A stretch of DNA of 64,000 bases from Lentibacillus populi (GCA_014642895.1 BMJD01000013.1:1-64000); one strand, 5' to 3'. Numbered from the stretch's first letter, positions 25,965 to 35,395 are shown. The notes: generated from the letters alone by a model not told the origin. Translations and numbers: made by a program.

Positions 25965-27023
25965 CTATAAAATAATTAATTCTTTAGGCGCATTGGTTAA
26001 TACCTCGTATCCATCATCTGTTACTAGAACATCATCCTCAATTCGAACCCCTCCAATCCCAGGTAAATAAATACCCGGCTCCACTGTCATTACCATATTA
26101 GTCTTTAACACATCTGTTGACTTGCTAGAAAAGTAGGGATTTTCATGAATTTCAAGTCCAAACGAATGACCAGTACCATGTCCAAATTCATCACCATAGC
26201 CCTTATCGGTAATGAAGGCGCGAACCTTATCATCAACAACCTTACAGGATTGTCCTGATTTTATCTCACTAATCCCTAAATGAAGTGCATCTAAAACAAT
26301 CGTATAAATCTCTTTTAATTCAGGTTTTGGCTCACCCACTGCAATGGTTCTAGTCATATCAGAGCAATAACCCTCATACAATGCGCCAAAATCAAGTGTT
26401 AACATATCTCCTTTTTCTACTTTTTTGTTACTAGCAACACCATGTGGTAGTGCTGAACGATACCCCGATGCAATTATCAAGTCAAAGGAAGAGGCGGTTG
26501 CACCATTTTTTCTCACTTGATATTCAAGTTCATGATTAATTTCCATTTCGGTAACCCCTGGTCGAATAAAATCAAGAATATGTTTAAATGCCTTATCAGA
26601 TATACTTGCAGCCGTTTTAATTTTTTCAATTTCATCCTTCGATTTTATTTCCCTTAAATTCTCTATTACACCGGATACTGGGACACATTCTATTTTTAAT
26701 AACCCAATTAATTCGTTATATTGCTTTAGGTTTAAGTTTTCTTGTTCAATTCCAAGTCTTGTTATTCCCATATCTTCTGCTTGTTTGGCTGCTTCCTGAA
26801 ACATTGCCCTATTTTCAATAATTTCATAACCCTTAACCTGATCGGATGCCTGCTCCATGTAGCGAAAATCAGTAATAAATTTTGCATCCTTAAATGAAAT
26901 GATTGCAAGTCCGGTTGTCCCTGTAAATTCGGTTATATAGCGCCGATTATAGCTATCCGTTACTAATAAACCGTCAATGTTGTATTCCCCAAATTGTTTT
27001 CTTAATGCACTTAACTTATTCAT
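25965..27023 (-). CDS. Xaa-Pro peptidase (M24 family)
   Basis: A 352-residue M24 metallopeptidase with the creatinase-like N-terminal domain (~1-125) and the pita-bread catalytic domain. The five metal ligands are visible in LTLDFGA, YCSDMTRT, GHGTGHSFGLEIHE, TVEPGIY and GVRIEDDV. It cleaves Xaa-Pro bonds, either as an aminopeptidase or dipeptidase (PepQ type). A second M24 enzyme is encoded at 36305. Proline- and hydroxyproline-rich peptides would feed the neighbouring pathway. No sigma-54 site was found before this copy. It sits next to the remains of a dipeptide transporter. Confidence 0.87.
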   Translation of the reverse strand: MNKLSALRKQFGEYNIDGLLVTDSYNRRYITEFTGTTGLAIISFKDAKFITDFRYMEQASDQVKGYEIIENRAMFQEAAKQAEDMGITRLGIEQENLNLKQYNELIGLLKIECVPVSGVIENLREIKSKDEIEKIKTAASISDKAFKHILDFIRPGVTEMEINHELEYQVRKNGATASSFDLIIASGYRSALPHGVASNKKVEKGDMLTLDFGALYEGYCSDMTRTIAVGEPKPELKEIYTIVLDALHLGISEIKSGQSCKVVDDKVRAFITDKGYGDEFGHGTGHSFGLEIHENPYFSSKSTDVLKTNMVMTVEPGIYLPGIGGVRIEDDVLVTDDGYEVLTNAPKELIIL

Positions 27024-27068
27024 GATAGAACCTCCAATGTATTATCGTGTTTTGAAAATCACAATCTA

Positions 27069-27262
27069 TTAATCATTATATAAATGGCATGATACCCAAT
27101 GACCATTATGAACTTCCTTCCAGTTCGGTTTTTCCTCACTACAGATAGCCATAGCTGCAGGACAACGCGTTCTAAATGGGCAACCACTTGGTGGAGAAAT
27201 TGGGCTGGGTACATCTCCCTTTAGAATAATGCGCTCCCGACCCTTCTCAATATTTGGATCCG
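27069..27262 (-). pseudogene. dppF/oppF ATP-binding protein, 3-prime part cut by the IS element
   Basis: Reads DPNIEKGRERIILKGDVPSP followed by the oligopeptide-transporter C-terminal cysteine motif CPFRTRCPAAMAIC and ends HWVSCHLYND. This is the C terminus of a dipeptide/oligopeptide ABC transporter ATPase. The open frame continues backwards into the IS right end, giving a false N terminus. Joining it to the fragment at 29037-29154 across the element restores an uninterrupted AIPLPDPNIEKG, which proves the split. The ATPase core is lost. Confidence 0.88.
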
Positions 27263-27407
27263 TTGACACTCCCACCCGTAAACGGGCAAGCTGGCTAACC
27301 CCAGTGGGATTCTTGAATAACTTAGCGTTCGCAGTCCATTTCTGTTTTGAACAGCTTTCAAGATGAGGGTGTGCCATCACCCCTCATAGGGCAGAACATA
27401 TAGTTCC
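27263..27407 (-). ncRNA. Predicted omega (right-end) RNA of TnpB
   Basis: TnpB nucleases of IS200/IS605 elements are known to use an RNA made from the right end of the element, with a guide reading into the flanking DNA. Here that region is the 145 bases between the tnpB stop and the element end. The guide would start with CGGATCCAAATATTGAGAAG of the dppF remnant. The RNA itself is inferred from family behaviour, not from a covariance match. Confidence 0.4.
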
Positions 27408-28487
27408 CTATGCTGATTGACTGTTACCATCAACCACAGGTGCAGAACGAATATTCATAGCACCGACTAGATCACGATGTTTCTCGAATCCGCATTTACA
27501 CTTGTATTTTCGGTCTTGTACCTTATTCTTTTCAGAACACTTTGGACATATTTGGCTAGTGTATGCAGGATTCACATATTCAACTCTAATACCAGCCAGA
27601 TTCGCTTTGTATTCCATAAATTGAGCTAGGCGGTAGAATGACCATGTGTGCAAATTCTCTTCGTTTTTACGACTTGTGCGTGTCGTCTGCCTAATATTCG
27701 CAAGTTTTTCCAAACGAATGACAGAAATCTTATTCTCTTTAGCAAAATTTATGATTGCACGACTAACCTTATGGTCTTGTTCTTTCATCCAGCGTTGCTC
27801 TTTATCTTTTGAACTGCGAATAGCATCCAGCTTTTTCTTTTTGCCTAATGTTTTGCGTTCAGAACGAAATTTACGCCTCTTGTATTTGTTTTGTCTGCCA
27901 TTACCAAAAAAACGTACCTTTTCATCATCTGTTACAGCAACAGCAGGTACTTTTAAGCCTAAGTCCACTCCCATGACCTTTAATCCTGTTCCTTGAGTAG
28001 TAGGGACAGTGACAGAAATTTGAGCAATCCATTTGTTCGATTTCTTTGTGATACGAAGAGTACCTAATTTGTGTTTAAGCAAATCAATACTACGGTTGTC
28101 TTTATCAACCAATAAAGCACGAATAGGCGTCTTCTTTACTTTACCATTAACCACGATAGGCATTGAAATATGCGTAAGGTCAAAAGAATAATTTTGATTG
28201 TTCCAAATACACATAGGCTTTTTGAGGACTGGAACAACTTCATACTTGCTTTTCTTGACTTTCTTAAATACACTTTTTGCATCCTTTATTGCTTGATTTT
28301 TAACTGCGCTTGGTAGAGGAACATCCATATGCTTACTTGATTTCTTGGTGCTTTTCTTTTCTTTCACCATATCAGAAACAAGGTCATTAATGGTTGAAAT
28401 ATATGTTTTGCTCATTTCTGATAAAATGGAAGCCTGTTCTTTTGTAGGGATCAATTTGATTTTTACTGTGATCGTTTGCGACATCAT
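27408..28487 (-). CDS. tnpB: TnpB RNA-guided nuclease (IS200/IS605)
   Basis: A 359-residue TnpB. The RuvC catalytic triad is intact: D175 in GVDLGLK, E260 in IRLEKLAN and D339 in HRDLVGAMN. The zinc finger cysteines are at 314, 317, 330 and 332 (CPKC and CKC). The start at 28487 follows GGGGTGA, which overlaps the tnpA stop; the frame extends upstream but that part is in tnpA. It is probably an active omega-RNA-guided DNA nuclease even though its transposase partner is broken. Confidence 0.9.
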   Translation of the reverse strand: MMSQTITVKIKLIPTKEQASILSEMSKTYISTINDLVSDMVKEKKSTKKSSKHMDVPLPSAVKNQAIKDAKSVFKKVKKSKYEVVPVLKKPMCIWNNQNYSFDLTHISMPIVVNGKVKKTPIRALLVDKDNRSIDLLKHKLGTLRITKKSNKWIAQISVTVPTTQGTGLKVMGVDLGLKVPAVAVTDDEKVRFFGNGRQNKYKRRKFRSERKTLGKKKKLDAIRSSKDKEQRWMKEQDHKVSRAIINFAKENKISVIRLEKLANIRQTTRTSRKNEENLHTWSFYRLAQFMEYKANLAGIRVEYVNPAYTSQICPKCSEKNKVQDRKYKCKCGFEKHRDLVGAMNIRSAPVVDGNSQSA

Positions 28488-28488
28488 T

Positions 28489-28851
28489 TCACCCCTTTGT
28501 TTTCTGTTGTTCAACATAACGCTTAATAGTTGCACTCGATACATTTCCTGCGGTAGATACAAAACAGGAACATGTCCAAAGACTTGGCAAATGTTGAAGA
28601 TGAGGAAATTCATCTCTTAGTTTTTTAGAAGTCACTCCCTTGATTTTTGCCATGATAGCAGCAGGACTAAGCGTTGGCAGTGCGTTAAGGTACATGTGTG
28701 TATGGTCTTTGTCACACTCTAAAACAACAATGGCAATTTCCGATTACTCCCATATTTCTTGTGCGAACTGTTTAAAGCGTTTTTCTACACCTGCATGAAA
28801 ATGATAGTTGATTAATGATACGGTTTTGTTTGTTCTTCTGTATTCGTTCAT
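28489..28851 (-). pseudogene. tnpA: tnpA (HUH transposase) with nonsense codon and internal deletion
   Basis: Reads MNEYRRTNKTVSLINYHF, then jumps to AGVEKRFKQF. About 15 residues usually found there are missing. A TAA stop follows EIWE in the same frame, and the reading then resumes with the HUH region (CDKDHTHMYLNALPTLSP) and the tyrosine helix SSATIKRYVEQQ. Deletion plus stop mean no functional Y1 transposase is made. Confidence 0.85.
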
Positions 28852-29036
28852 ATATTTATTGTATCAGTTTTATCTATATACTAGCACAGATATACAACTA
28901 AAAAGAGTAGAATTTTCGGATACTTGAAGCACCAGAAATCTTTTGGTTTTTAGTGGCACTCCGTATCCGACCACTCCCATCCCGCCCCAAAGGAGATGCT
29001 ATCGCACCCTAGTGGGCTTTCCCGTTCGGAAAATCT

Positions 29037-29154
29037 GTAATGGGATTGCGGATAGCAGAGCCTTCGTATAGGAGTGTAATGGATCTGTATATAAATTATT
29101 GGCAGGGGCTACTTCTACCATATTGCCCAAATACATAACGCCGATACGAGCATT
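29037..29154 (-). pseudogene. dppF internal fragment on the far side of the IS
   Basis: Encodes ARIGVMYLGNMVEVAPANNL and then YTDPLHSYTKALLSAIPL, the typical stretch after the H-loop of Dpp/Opp ATPases. Its 3-prime end, ..CCATTAC, joins in frame with CGGATCC at 27262. Its 5-prime end stops abruptly next to an ISAzo13-like remnant, so the Walker motifs were lost in an earlier event. Confidence 0.85.
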
Positions 29155-29186
29155 TAGGGACGTTCAAAAAATTAACTAGTTAATTT

Positions 29187-29413
29187 ATGGCAAAGGATAC
29201 AGATACTAAAATACAGAACTTTTTACAAAATTCAAAGATGTATTGCATGAAGCCGCCAATAAATTAAAAGGTTCAGATAAACGAATGGCCATGGCATTGA
29301 CGGCTGAAGCCATTGGAAAAGGTGCCCAATCATTCTTTGACCATAAATTTCACGTTAGTCGAGATACTATAAGAAAAGGGAGTCATAAGCTACGAACGGG
29401 AATCCCTTGCTAA
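29187..29413 (+). pseudogene. ISAzo13-like transposase N-terminal remnant
   Basis: After one frameshift near 29235 the sequence reads KDVLHEAANKLKGSDKRMAM, then TAEAIGKGAQSF and VSRDTIRKGSHKL..GIPC followed by a stop. The RDTIRKG helix-turn-helix motif is characteristic of ISAzo13-family transposases. The catalytic DDE part is absent. GGGACGTTCAAAAA at about 29157 is probably the old left end, abutting the dppF fragment. Confidence 0.6.
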
Positions 29414-29653
29414 GACGCTTTTCACGCCAACCATCGACATAAAAGAAACTTTTTCTAAAGAAATATACACCCTATTAAATATTTTCTAATACTTTTGACA
29501 CTAGTGTATCTAATAGGTTTACAGTTTTCTTTATACCCTGCCTATAATTATATTATCATCTCTTCATCCCTTGATGAAACCGCTTCAATTTACAATACCC
29601 TTATAATATAAAATGAAATAATTATGGGATAAATCAGTATGTTGTGGTCATTT

Positions 29654-29668
29654 TGGCATAGAAATTGC
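29654..29668 (+). promoter_or_regulatory. Sigma-54 (-24/-12) promoter of hyu cluster A
   Basis: TGGCATAGAAATTGC followed by AT has the exact sigma-54 layout, with the same TTGGCAT -24 half as both hydroxyproline promoters. It lies 170 bases before hyuA in an otherwise gene-free 425-bp spacer (29414-29838). About 150 bases further upstream the palindrome ACACTAGTGT (29498-29507) is a possible activator site. Confidence 0.72.
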
Positions 29669-29838
29669 ATTTTAAACATCTGGAAAAGTAAGTTTTTAAT
29701 TTGTGTTGTATATATAACAAGCTCCTCAGTTTCTTTTAAAGGACTACAAGATTATATATCTTAGGAGGTGATTGTTCAAAAATAATAGATGGATTCGAGT
29801 ATTTTTAGCACATTCATTTTTTATAGGAGGAAATTAAT

Positions 29839-31878
29839 ATGACAAGATATCGATTAGCAGCTGATATTGGAGGTACGTTTACCGATGTAGTACTATTTGA
29901 TAAACAAACCGGCCAATATAATGCTGAAAAGGTACCTACAACAGTTAAAAATTTATCTGATGGTGTTTTAAGTGGTATTAATAGAATGGTACAAGATTTT
30001 AATGAAGTTGATTTCTTTGTACACGGAACTACAGTTGGCTTAAATGCTTTCTTAGAAAGAAAAGGTGCCAATATGGCTCTTATAGTTACATCTGGATTTA
30101 GAGACCTGTATGAGATCGGACGAGCCAACCGTTCGGAAATCTATAATATCCAATATCGGCAACCCGATCCACTTATTAAACGACGCCATGTATATGAAGT
30201 AGAAGAACGGATTTTAGTAGATGGCAAGATTGACATGCCACTAAATTACGAAAGCCTTCAAAATGTAATTAATGAAATTGCTGAAAAAGATTATGACTCA
30301 GTATCTGTCTGTTTATTACATTCGTATAAAAATCCTGAACATGAAAGATTGATTAAGCAAAAAATCAAAGAACAACTTCCTGAAATGTCCGTTTCTTTGT
30401 CACATGAAGTGGTACGGGAATGGCGCGAATATGAGCGGACCAGCACAACAGTTATCAATGCGTATATTGCACCTATCGTTGAAAATTATTTATCAAAATT
30501 CGAATCCGAAATTGACAATCGAGGGTTGGATAGAGATTTATATATTATGCAATCAAATGGAGGCGTAATGACTTCAGAAATTGCGAAGAACAAACCAATT
30601 CAAACACTTTTATCTGGGCCAGTAGGCGGGACAATGGGCAGTCTAACATTGGGCCAACAAACTGCCAACGAAAACTTGATTTGTGTTGATATGGGGGGAA
30701 CTAGCTTTGATGTAAGTATGGTAATTAATGGTGACCCGGACGTAACTTCTGAAGCAAATATTGAAAAGTTTCCTATATTATCTCCGATGGTTAACATGCA
30801 TACCATTGGTGCTGGAGGGGGCTCAATAGCATGGATTGAAGGCGGTGGTTTACGTGTTGGACCACATAGCGCCGGTGCTACCCCTGGACCTGCGTGTTAT
30901 GGAAACGGTGGAACAGAAGCAACTGTTACAGACGCTAACCTAATACTTGGTCGAATTGATGCTGATGGCTTCCTAGGCGGTAAAATGAAACTTGATTGGA
31001 ATGCTGCATATGAAGCAATTGAAAAAATAGCTATAAAGCTTGATTTGAGCGTTGTTGAGACTGCTGAAGGTATTTGTGATATTGCTAATGCAAAAATGGC
31101 AGATGCGATTAGAACATTAACTGTTACAAAAGGAATTGACCCTCGTGACTTTTCCTTGGTTGCATTTGGGAGAGCAGGACCAATGCACTCAATGTTAATT
31201 GCAGATCATTTAGATATTAATAGAATTTTAATTCCAACTGTTGCTGGCACATTTTCTGCTTGGGGAATGCTTCAAACGGATATTCGTCATGATGACGTAC
31301 GTAACTATGTATCTTTTTTAGAAAATAGTGATTTTAGTAAAATAGAAGATCTCTATAATGATATGGAACGAGAAGCAGAAATCGTTCTTAATCAACAGAA
31401 TATTGGTAAGGAAGATATTCAATTCACACGATTAGTTGATTTACGCTATGTAGGGCAGGAGTACACGGTAACTGTTCCTCTAGTAGATGGCAAAATTGAA
31501 AGTAATTCCATTAATCGTTTGACAGAACTTTTCAATAATACCCATCAGAATATATATGGTCATAGTAATCCTGAAGGGGCTGTAGAGGTTGTTAACTTAC
31601 GTATTGTAGGTTTAGGAAAATTAGAGAACGAAGAGAATATTCAAAGTAGTGATAAGGTATTAGGAAGTCCTGAACCAATTCGCAGAAAAGCAGTTGTATG
31701 GAATAATAAAGAAATAGAAACCCCAGTTTATTCAACAAATGATCTAGCCTTCGGACATATAGTAAGTGGACCAACAATCATCGAATCTTCCACATCGACT
31801 ATTGTTGTTCCAGAATATTATACAGTTAATGTAGACAGATTCGGAAATCTCGAGGTAATAAGGAGGAATGAAAAATGA
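29839..31878 (+). CDS. hyuA: Hydantoinase/oxoprolinase subunit A (cluster A)
   Basis: A 679-residue protein of the ATP-dependent hydantoinase/5-oxoprolinase A family. The ASKHA ATPase motifs are DIGGTFTDVV (~7-16), HGTTVGLNA, VDMGGTSFDVSM and GAGGGSIAW..GPHSAGATPGPACYG. The enzyme opens a cyclic amide (N-methylhydantoin, 5-oxoproline, or a relative) with ATP, together with subunit B. The substrate is not decided by sequence. A sigma-54 promoter upstream ties it to the hydroxyproline regulon. AGGAGGAAA precedes the ATG, and its stop overlaps the hyuB start (ATGA). Confidence 0.87.
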   Translation: MTRYRLAADIGGTFTDVVLFDKQTGQYNAEKVPTTVKNLSDGVLSGINRMVQDFNEVDFFVHGTTVGLNAFLERKGANMALIVTSGFRDLYEIGRANRSEIYNIQYRQPDPLIKRRHVYEVEERILVDGKIDMPLNYESLQNVINEIAEKDYDSVSVCLLHSYKNPEHERLIKQKIKEQLPEMSVSLSHEVVREWREYERTSTTVINAYIAPIVENYLSKFESEIDNRGLDRDLYIMQSNGGVMTSEIAKNKPIQTLLSGPVGGTMGSLTLGQQTANENLICVDMGGTSFDVSMVINGDPDVTSEANIEKFPILSPMVNMHTIGAGGGSIAWIEGGGLRVGPHSAGATPGPACYGNGGTEATVTDANLILGRIDADGFLGGKMKLDWNAAYEAIEKIAIKLDLSVVETAEGICDIANAKMADAIRTLTVTKGIDPRDFSLVAFGRAGPMHSMLIADHLDINRILIPTVAGTFSAWGMLQTDIRHDDVRNYVSFLENSDFSKIEDLYNDMEREAEIVLNQQNIGKEDIQFTRLVDLRYVGQEYTVTVPLVDGKIESNSINRLTELFNNTHQNIYGHSNPEGAVEVVNLRIVGLGKLENEENIQSSDKVLGSPEPIRRKAVVWNNKEIETPVYSTNDLAFGHIVSGPTIIESSTSTIVVPEYYTVNVDRFGNLEVIRRNEK

Positions 31879-33590
31879 GTGAAACAAAAACACCTATTTT
31901 TTTAGAAAATCCAGTTACTACAGAAATTATTCGTAATGCATTAATTTCTGCAGCAGAAGAAATGAACGAAAGTCTAGCACGAAGCTCCTTCTCACCAATA
32001 ATTTATGAAATGAAGGATTGTAGTGTTGGAATTTATAATGAAAATGCTGAATTACTTGGGCAATCATCCGGTCTACCAATGTTTTTGGGAAATTTGGACG
32101 TATGTATTAGGGAAACCACAAATTTCATAGGCGGAAATGATAACTATAAACCCGGAGATATTTATATCATGAATGACTCTTATTTAGCTGGGTCACATTT
32201 AAATGATATAACAATAATTTCTCCAATATTTTATGATGATTATTTAGTAGGTTTTTCGGCAACACGCGCTCACTGGCTGGACATTGGCGCAAAAGATCCT
32301 GGCTATCCAATGGATGCAATAGAAATTTACCAGGAAGGAGTTAGAATTCCTCCAACTAAAATTTATGATGCTGGTGAACCCCGTAAGGACATTATTCAGC
32401 TTATTACTATAAATAGTAGATTGAGTAATGATGCTTTAGGAGATATGAATGCTCAAATAGCTGCATGCCGGACTGGCGAAAAAAGAGTTTACGACATTAT
32501 TAGAAAACATAGTCTTGATACTTTTAGACGCTCAATTAAGGATATTTTTAAGCAATCCGAAATTATGGATAAAGAGCAGATTTCAAGTATACCTGATGGT
32601 GTATATGAAGAAGAAGGTTACTTAGATAATGACGGCGTAACCGATGACCCCGTGCTAGTCAAGGTAAAAGTAACTATAGCCGGTGACCGTTTAACAATTG
32701 ATCTAACCGGGTCTAGTGAACAAAGACAAGGTATGACAAACTGCGGACTTGCACAAACTGTTTCAGCTTGTCGTGTGGCATTTAAACATCTAATAGGACC
32801 TGACTCTCCAGTTACTGGAGGTAATTTTAAAACGATGGATATTATCGTTCCCAAAAGAACGATATTCAGTGCAGAAGAGCCAGCTGCCTGTGGGTGGTAT
32901 TTTACTTCTCTTGGATTATTAATAGATTTAATTGTAAAGGCTTTATCACCAGTACTTAAGGAACAAAGTGCAGCAGCCCATTATGGGGATTCTATGGTAA
33001 TTACCGTTGCTGGACATGATAAAAAGTCAAACTCGACATTTCTATACGTTGAACCAACGGCCGGTGGATGGGGAGCATTTTCCGCCAACGATGGCCAATC
33101 TGGTTTAATTAATAACTCAAATGGTGATTTTAAAAACTTACCTGTTGAAGTCCTTGAGGGTAAATATCCTCTTAAAATTAACTCTTATTTGTTAAGAGAA
33201 AATTCTGGAGGTGCTGGAAAAACTCGAGGTGGGCTAGGTGTTACAAGAGAATACGAACTTAGAACCAATGCTAACTTATCAATGTGGTTCGAACGATCGA
33301 AAACCCCAGGTTGGGGATTATTTGGTGGACAATCTGGAAAACCACCAATAGTAACGGTTAAGACATCTAATGGAGAAGAAGACATATTGAAAGTAAATGC
33401 AAAACCACTTTCTAAAGGGGATTGCGTTATTGTTAAAACTGGCGGAGGTGGCGGTTTCGGAAATCCACTTGAACGCCCTCTCGAAAATGTTTTAGAAGAT
33501 ATAATTGATGGTTACATCGATGCCGACACAGCGTCTAAAGAGTATGGTGTAACCTACGATTCAAGCACAGTGCAAGTGCATAGAAACTAA
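31875..33590 (+). CDS. hyuB: Hydantoinase/oxoprolinase subunit B (cluster A)
   Basis: A 571-residue HyuB-family subunit, translationally coupled to hyuA by a four-base overlap. Family motifs visible are MNDSYLAGSHLNDITIISP, HWLDIGAKDPG, FNxxTGGG-like VKTGGGGGFGNPLERP at the C terminus and ACRTGEKRV. It forms the catalytic complex with HyuA. The cluster B homologue (39394-41127) has the same layout but clearly diverged sequence, so the two clusters are old paralogues or were acquired separately. Confidence 0.87.
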   Translation: MSETKTPIFLENPVTTEIIRNALISAAEEMNESLARSSFSPIIYEMKDCSVGIYNENAELLGQSSGLPMFLGNLDVCIRETTNFIGGNDNYKPGDIYIMNDSYLAGSHLNDITIISPIFYDDYLVGFSATRAHWLDIGAKDPGYPMDAIEIYQEGVRIPPTKIYDAGEPRKDIIQLITINSRLSNDALGDMNAQIAACRTGEKRVYDIIRKHSLDTFRRSIKDIFKQSEIMDKEQISSIPDGVYEEEGYLDNDGVTDDPVLVKVKVTIAGDRLTIDLTGSSEQRQGMTNCGLAQTVSACRVAFKHLIGPDSPVTGGNFKTMDIIVPKRTIFSAEEPAACGWYFTSLGLLIDLIVKALSPVLKEQSAAAHYGDSMVITVAGHDKKSNSTFLYVEPTAGGWGAFSANDGQSGLINNSNGDFKNLPVEVLEGKYPLKINSYLLRENSGGAGKTRGGLGVTREYELRTNANLSMWFERSKTPGWGLFGGQSGKPPIVTVKTSNGEEDILKVNAKPLSKGDCVIVKTGGGGGFGNPLERPLENVLEDIIDGYIDADTASKEYGVTYDSSTVQVHRN

Positions 33591-33616
33591 AAAACTTTTT
33601 ACCGGAACGAAATAAA

Positions 33617-34046
33617 GTGCGACATATAAAAATACGCTTTAGGGGGGAGAAGAATTCACTGCAACCCTACTTGAAGATCAAGCACCTAAAACTTGTGAAG
33701 TGGTTTGGAACGCTTTCCCTTTATGAAAGTATTGTCACACAATCAAGGTGGTCCGGAAGAGAAGTAAACCTAGCTTACACTCTGATGATCATCCTATTGG
33801 TGAAAATCAAACCATTTATACAAGTATAGTTCAAGTTTGCTATTGGCGCGATTGGAACTGAGAAGTGTCTAACCCCCCTTCTCAGGCCATCGCCATTTAC
33901 TATGGTGACGAATTGGCTAGAAGACATAGGGGAAATGAGCCAGTGAATGTGCCCAGATTGATTATAAACAGATCCAACCCCTTAAAAATGTGGGGAAACG
34001 TATTTGGACAGAAGGTATAGAGAGAATCTATTTTGAACGCAAATAA
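33617..34046 (+). pseudogene. DUF3830 family protein, frameshifted
   Basis: No single frame is open, but successive frames give MRHIKIRF, then ATLLEDQAPKTCEVVWNAFP, then RWSGREVNLAYT, ENQTIY, AIAIYYGDELARR and a final TEGIERIYFERK. This order matches DUF3830 proteins (cyclophilin-like fold, about 150 residues), often found next to hydantoinase and amidase genes. At least three frameshifts and an in-frame stop are needed. It fills the 488-bp gap between hyuB and the permease. Confidence 0.7.
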
Positions 34047-34078
34047 AATATTTTGAAATATTAGGAGGTTTTGGATAT

Positions 34079-35395
34079 ATGGTTATGGATAAAAATACAG
34101 ATTCACCCCTTTCTGCTGTCCCAGCCTCAGAACGGCAACATTGGATTGTCCCCGCTAGTATTTTTGGTGGTTTGGAATTTGCTGTTCCAGTCATTATGGT
34201 TGGAGCAACATTAGCAGGTAGCTTTAGTATATCAAACGTATTTTGGATATTAGTAGTTGGCTTAGTCATAATACAATGGATTGGAAATGCTTTGCAAGGC
34301 TACCTAGGAGCTAAAACAGGACGCCCATCATCTGTTATTGCAAGATCTGCCTTTGGTTCAATTCAAGCTCGATTTATTGTTGGATTGGCCCTTGTTGTTT
34401 TGAATGTTGGTTGGTTCGGAATAAATACATCCGTAGCAGGAAATGCATTATCGGCAATGTTTGGAATTGATTACACTGAAAATTGGATTATGTGGGCAAT
34501 AATAACTCTAATTGCTGGATTGTTATTTGCACTTCCAGCTGTATTAGGATACAACTCAATGAAGTGGACAGATTATGTTGCAGTACCCGCTGGAATTCTT
34601 CTTATTTCAGGTGGTGTATATTATGCTTTAAGAGGAGAAGGCTGGGATAAAATACTTTCGTGGAACCCAGATCCATCTATAACTTTTTTCGGAGCAATTA
34701 GCTTAGTTTTAGGTGCTAATGTCGCACAGTGGTTAATCGCTTCTGATTACACTCGCTACTCAAAACCAACACTTAAAGATCAAACTCTAATTCCTTTAGG
34801 TATTGTTGCAATTGGAATGCTCTTTTTCTTAACTGGCGCAGTTATGTCCGTTGGGGTAGGTAATCCCGATATAGTGGCTGTTATGCAAGATCTTGGTTTT
34901 CCTTTTTGGGGGTTTTTGATTTTATGGATTGCCCTTTGGACAAGTCAACTTGTTGCAAGCTATTCAATTGGTTTGGCAGCATCAAATATGTTGAATGTTG
35001 ACACAAGTAAGGGCAGAGCAATTCTAACAGTAGTCGGATCTGTATTAGGTGTAGTTTTATCGATAGCTGGTATTTTAAATTACTTCATGGATTTTCTTAT
35101 TATCATGGCTGTAATTTATCCATCAATTGCAGCGGTAATGTTTGCTGACTTTTTCTTTATTCGAAAGCAGGAATGGGTAGATAACCAAGGTTGGAATTGG
35201 ATTGCAACAATTGCGATATTAGCAGGTTCATCTGTCGGATATCTAACTGAGTATGTTGTTAAAATTGGAATTCCAGCTCTACAATCTTTGGTTATTTCTG
35301 GTATAGTTTATTTACTTGTTATGAAAATTAAATCTCAAGTCAAACCAGATCACTTCACAAATTCAGGTTACTCAAAACAGGATCTTGTTAGCTAG
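34079..35395 (+). CDS. NCS1-type permease (cytosine/purine/hydantoin family), cluster A
   Basis: A 438-residue carrier with 12 predicted membrane segments of the NCS1 family (CodB/PucI/Mhp1 relatives). It opens with PASERQHWIVPASIFGGLEF and carries the conserved QGYLGAKTGRPSSVIAR loop near residue 75 and SDYTRYSKP near residue 222. It probably imports the cyclic substrate of the adjacent HyuAB enzyme. AGGAGGT lies 9 bases before the ATG. Cluster B has a paralogue (37545-38888) with very similar motifs. Confidence 0.87.
   Translation: MVMDKNTDSPLSAVPASERQHWIVPASIFGGLEFAVPVIMVGATLAGSFSISNVFWILVVGLVIIQWIGNALQGYLGAKTGRPSSVIARSAFGSIQARFIVGLALVVLNVGWFGINTSVAGNALSAMFGIDYTENWIMWAIITLIAGLLFALPAVLGYNSMKWTDYVAVPAGILLISGGVYYALRGEGWDKILSWNPDPSITFFGAISLVLGANVAQWLIASDYTRYSKPTLKDQTLIPLGIVAIGMLFFLTGAVMSVGVGNPDIVAVMQDLGFPFWGFLILWIALWTSQLVASYSIGLAASNMLNVDTSKGRAILTVVGSVLGVVLSIAGILNYFMDFLIIMAVIYPSIAAVMFADFFFIRKQEWVDNQGWNWIATIAILAGSSVGYLTEYVVKIGIPALQSLVISGIVYLLVMKIKSQVKPDHFTNSGYSKQDLVS

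Larger units (their letters stand above)
27263..29036 (-). mobile_element. IS200/IS605 family element inserted in dppF after TTAC
   Basis: A 1774-bp element. The left end starts directly after TTAC (minus strand) and the right end closes with ..GTGTCAA. No target duplication is present, as expected for single-strand transposition. Removing it restores the dppF reading frame exactly. Both ends carry hairpins, for example CCCACTGGGG and CCCGTTTACGGG near the right end. It encodes a broken TnpA and an intact TnpB. TTAC is the known target of ISHp608-like members. Confidence 0.88.

Noticed and set aside
33617-33829. 70-residue protein after hyuB
   Set aside because: It is one frame of the frameshifted DUF3830 pseudogene and only partly matches the family.
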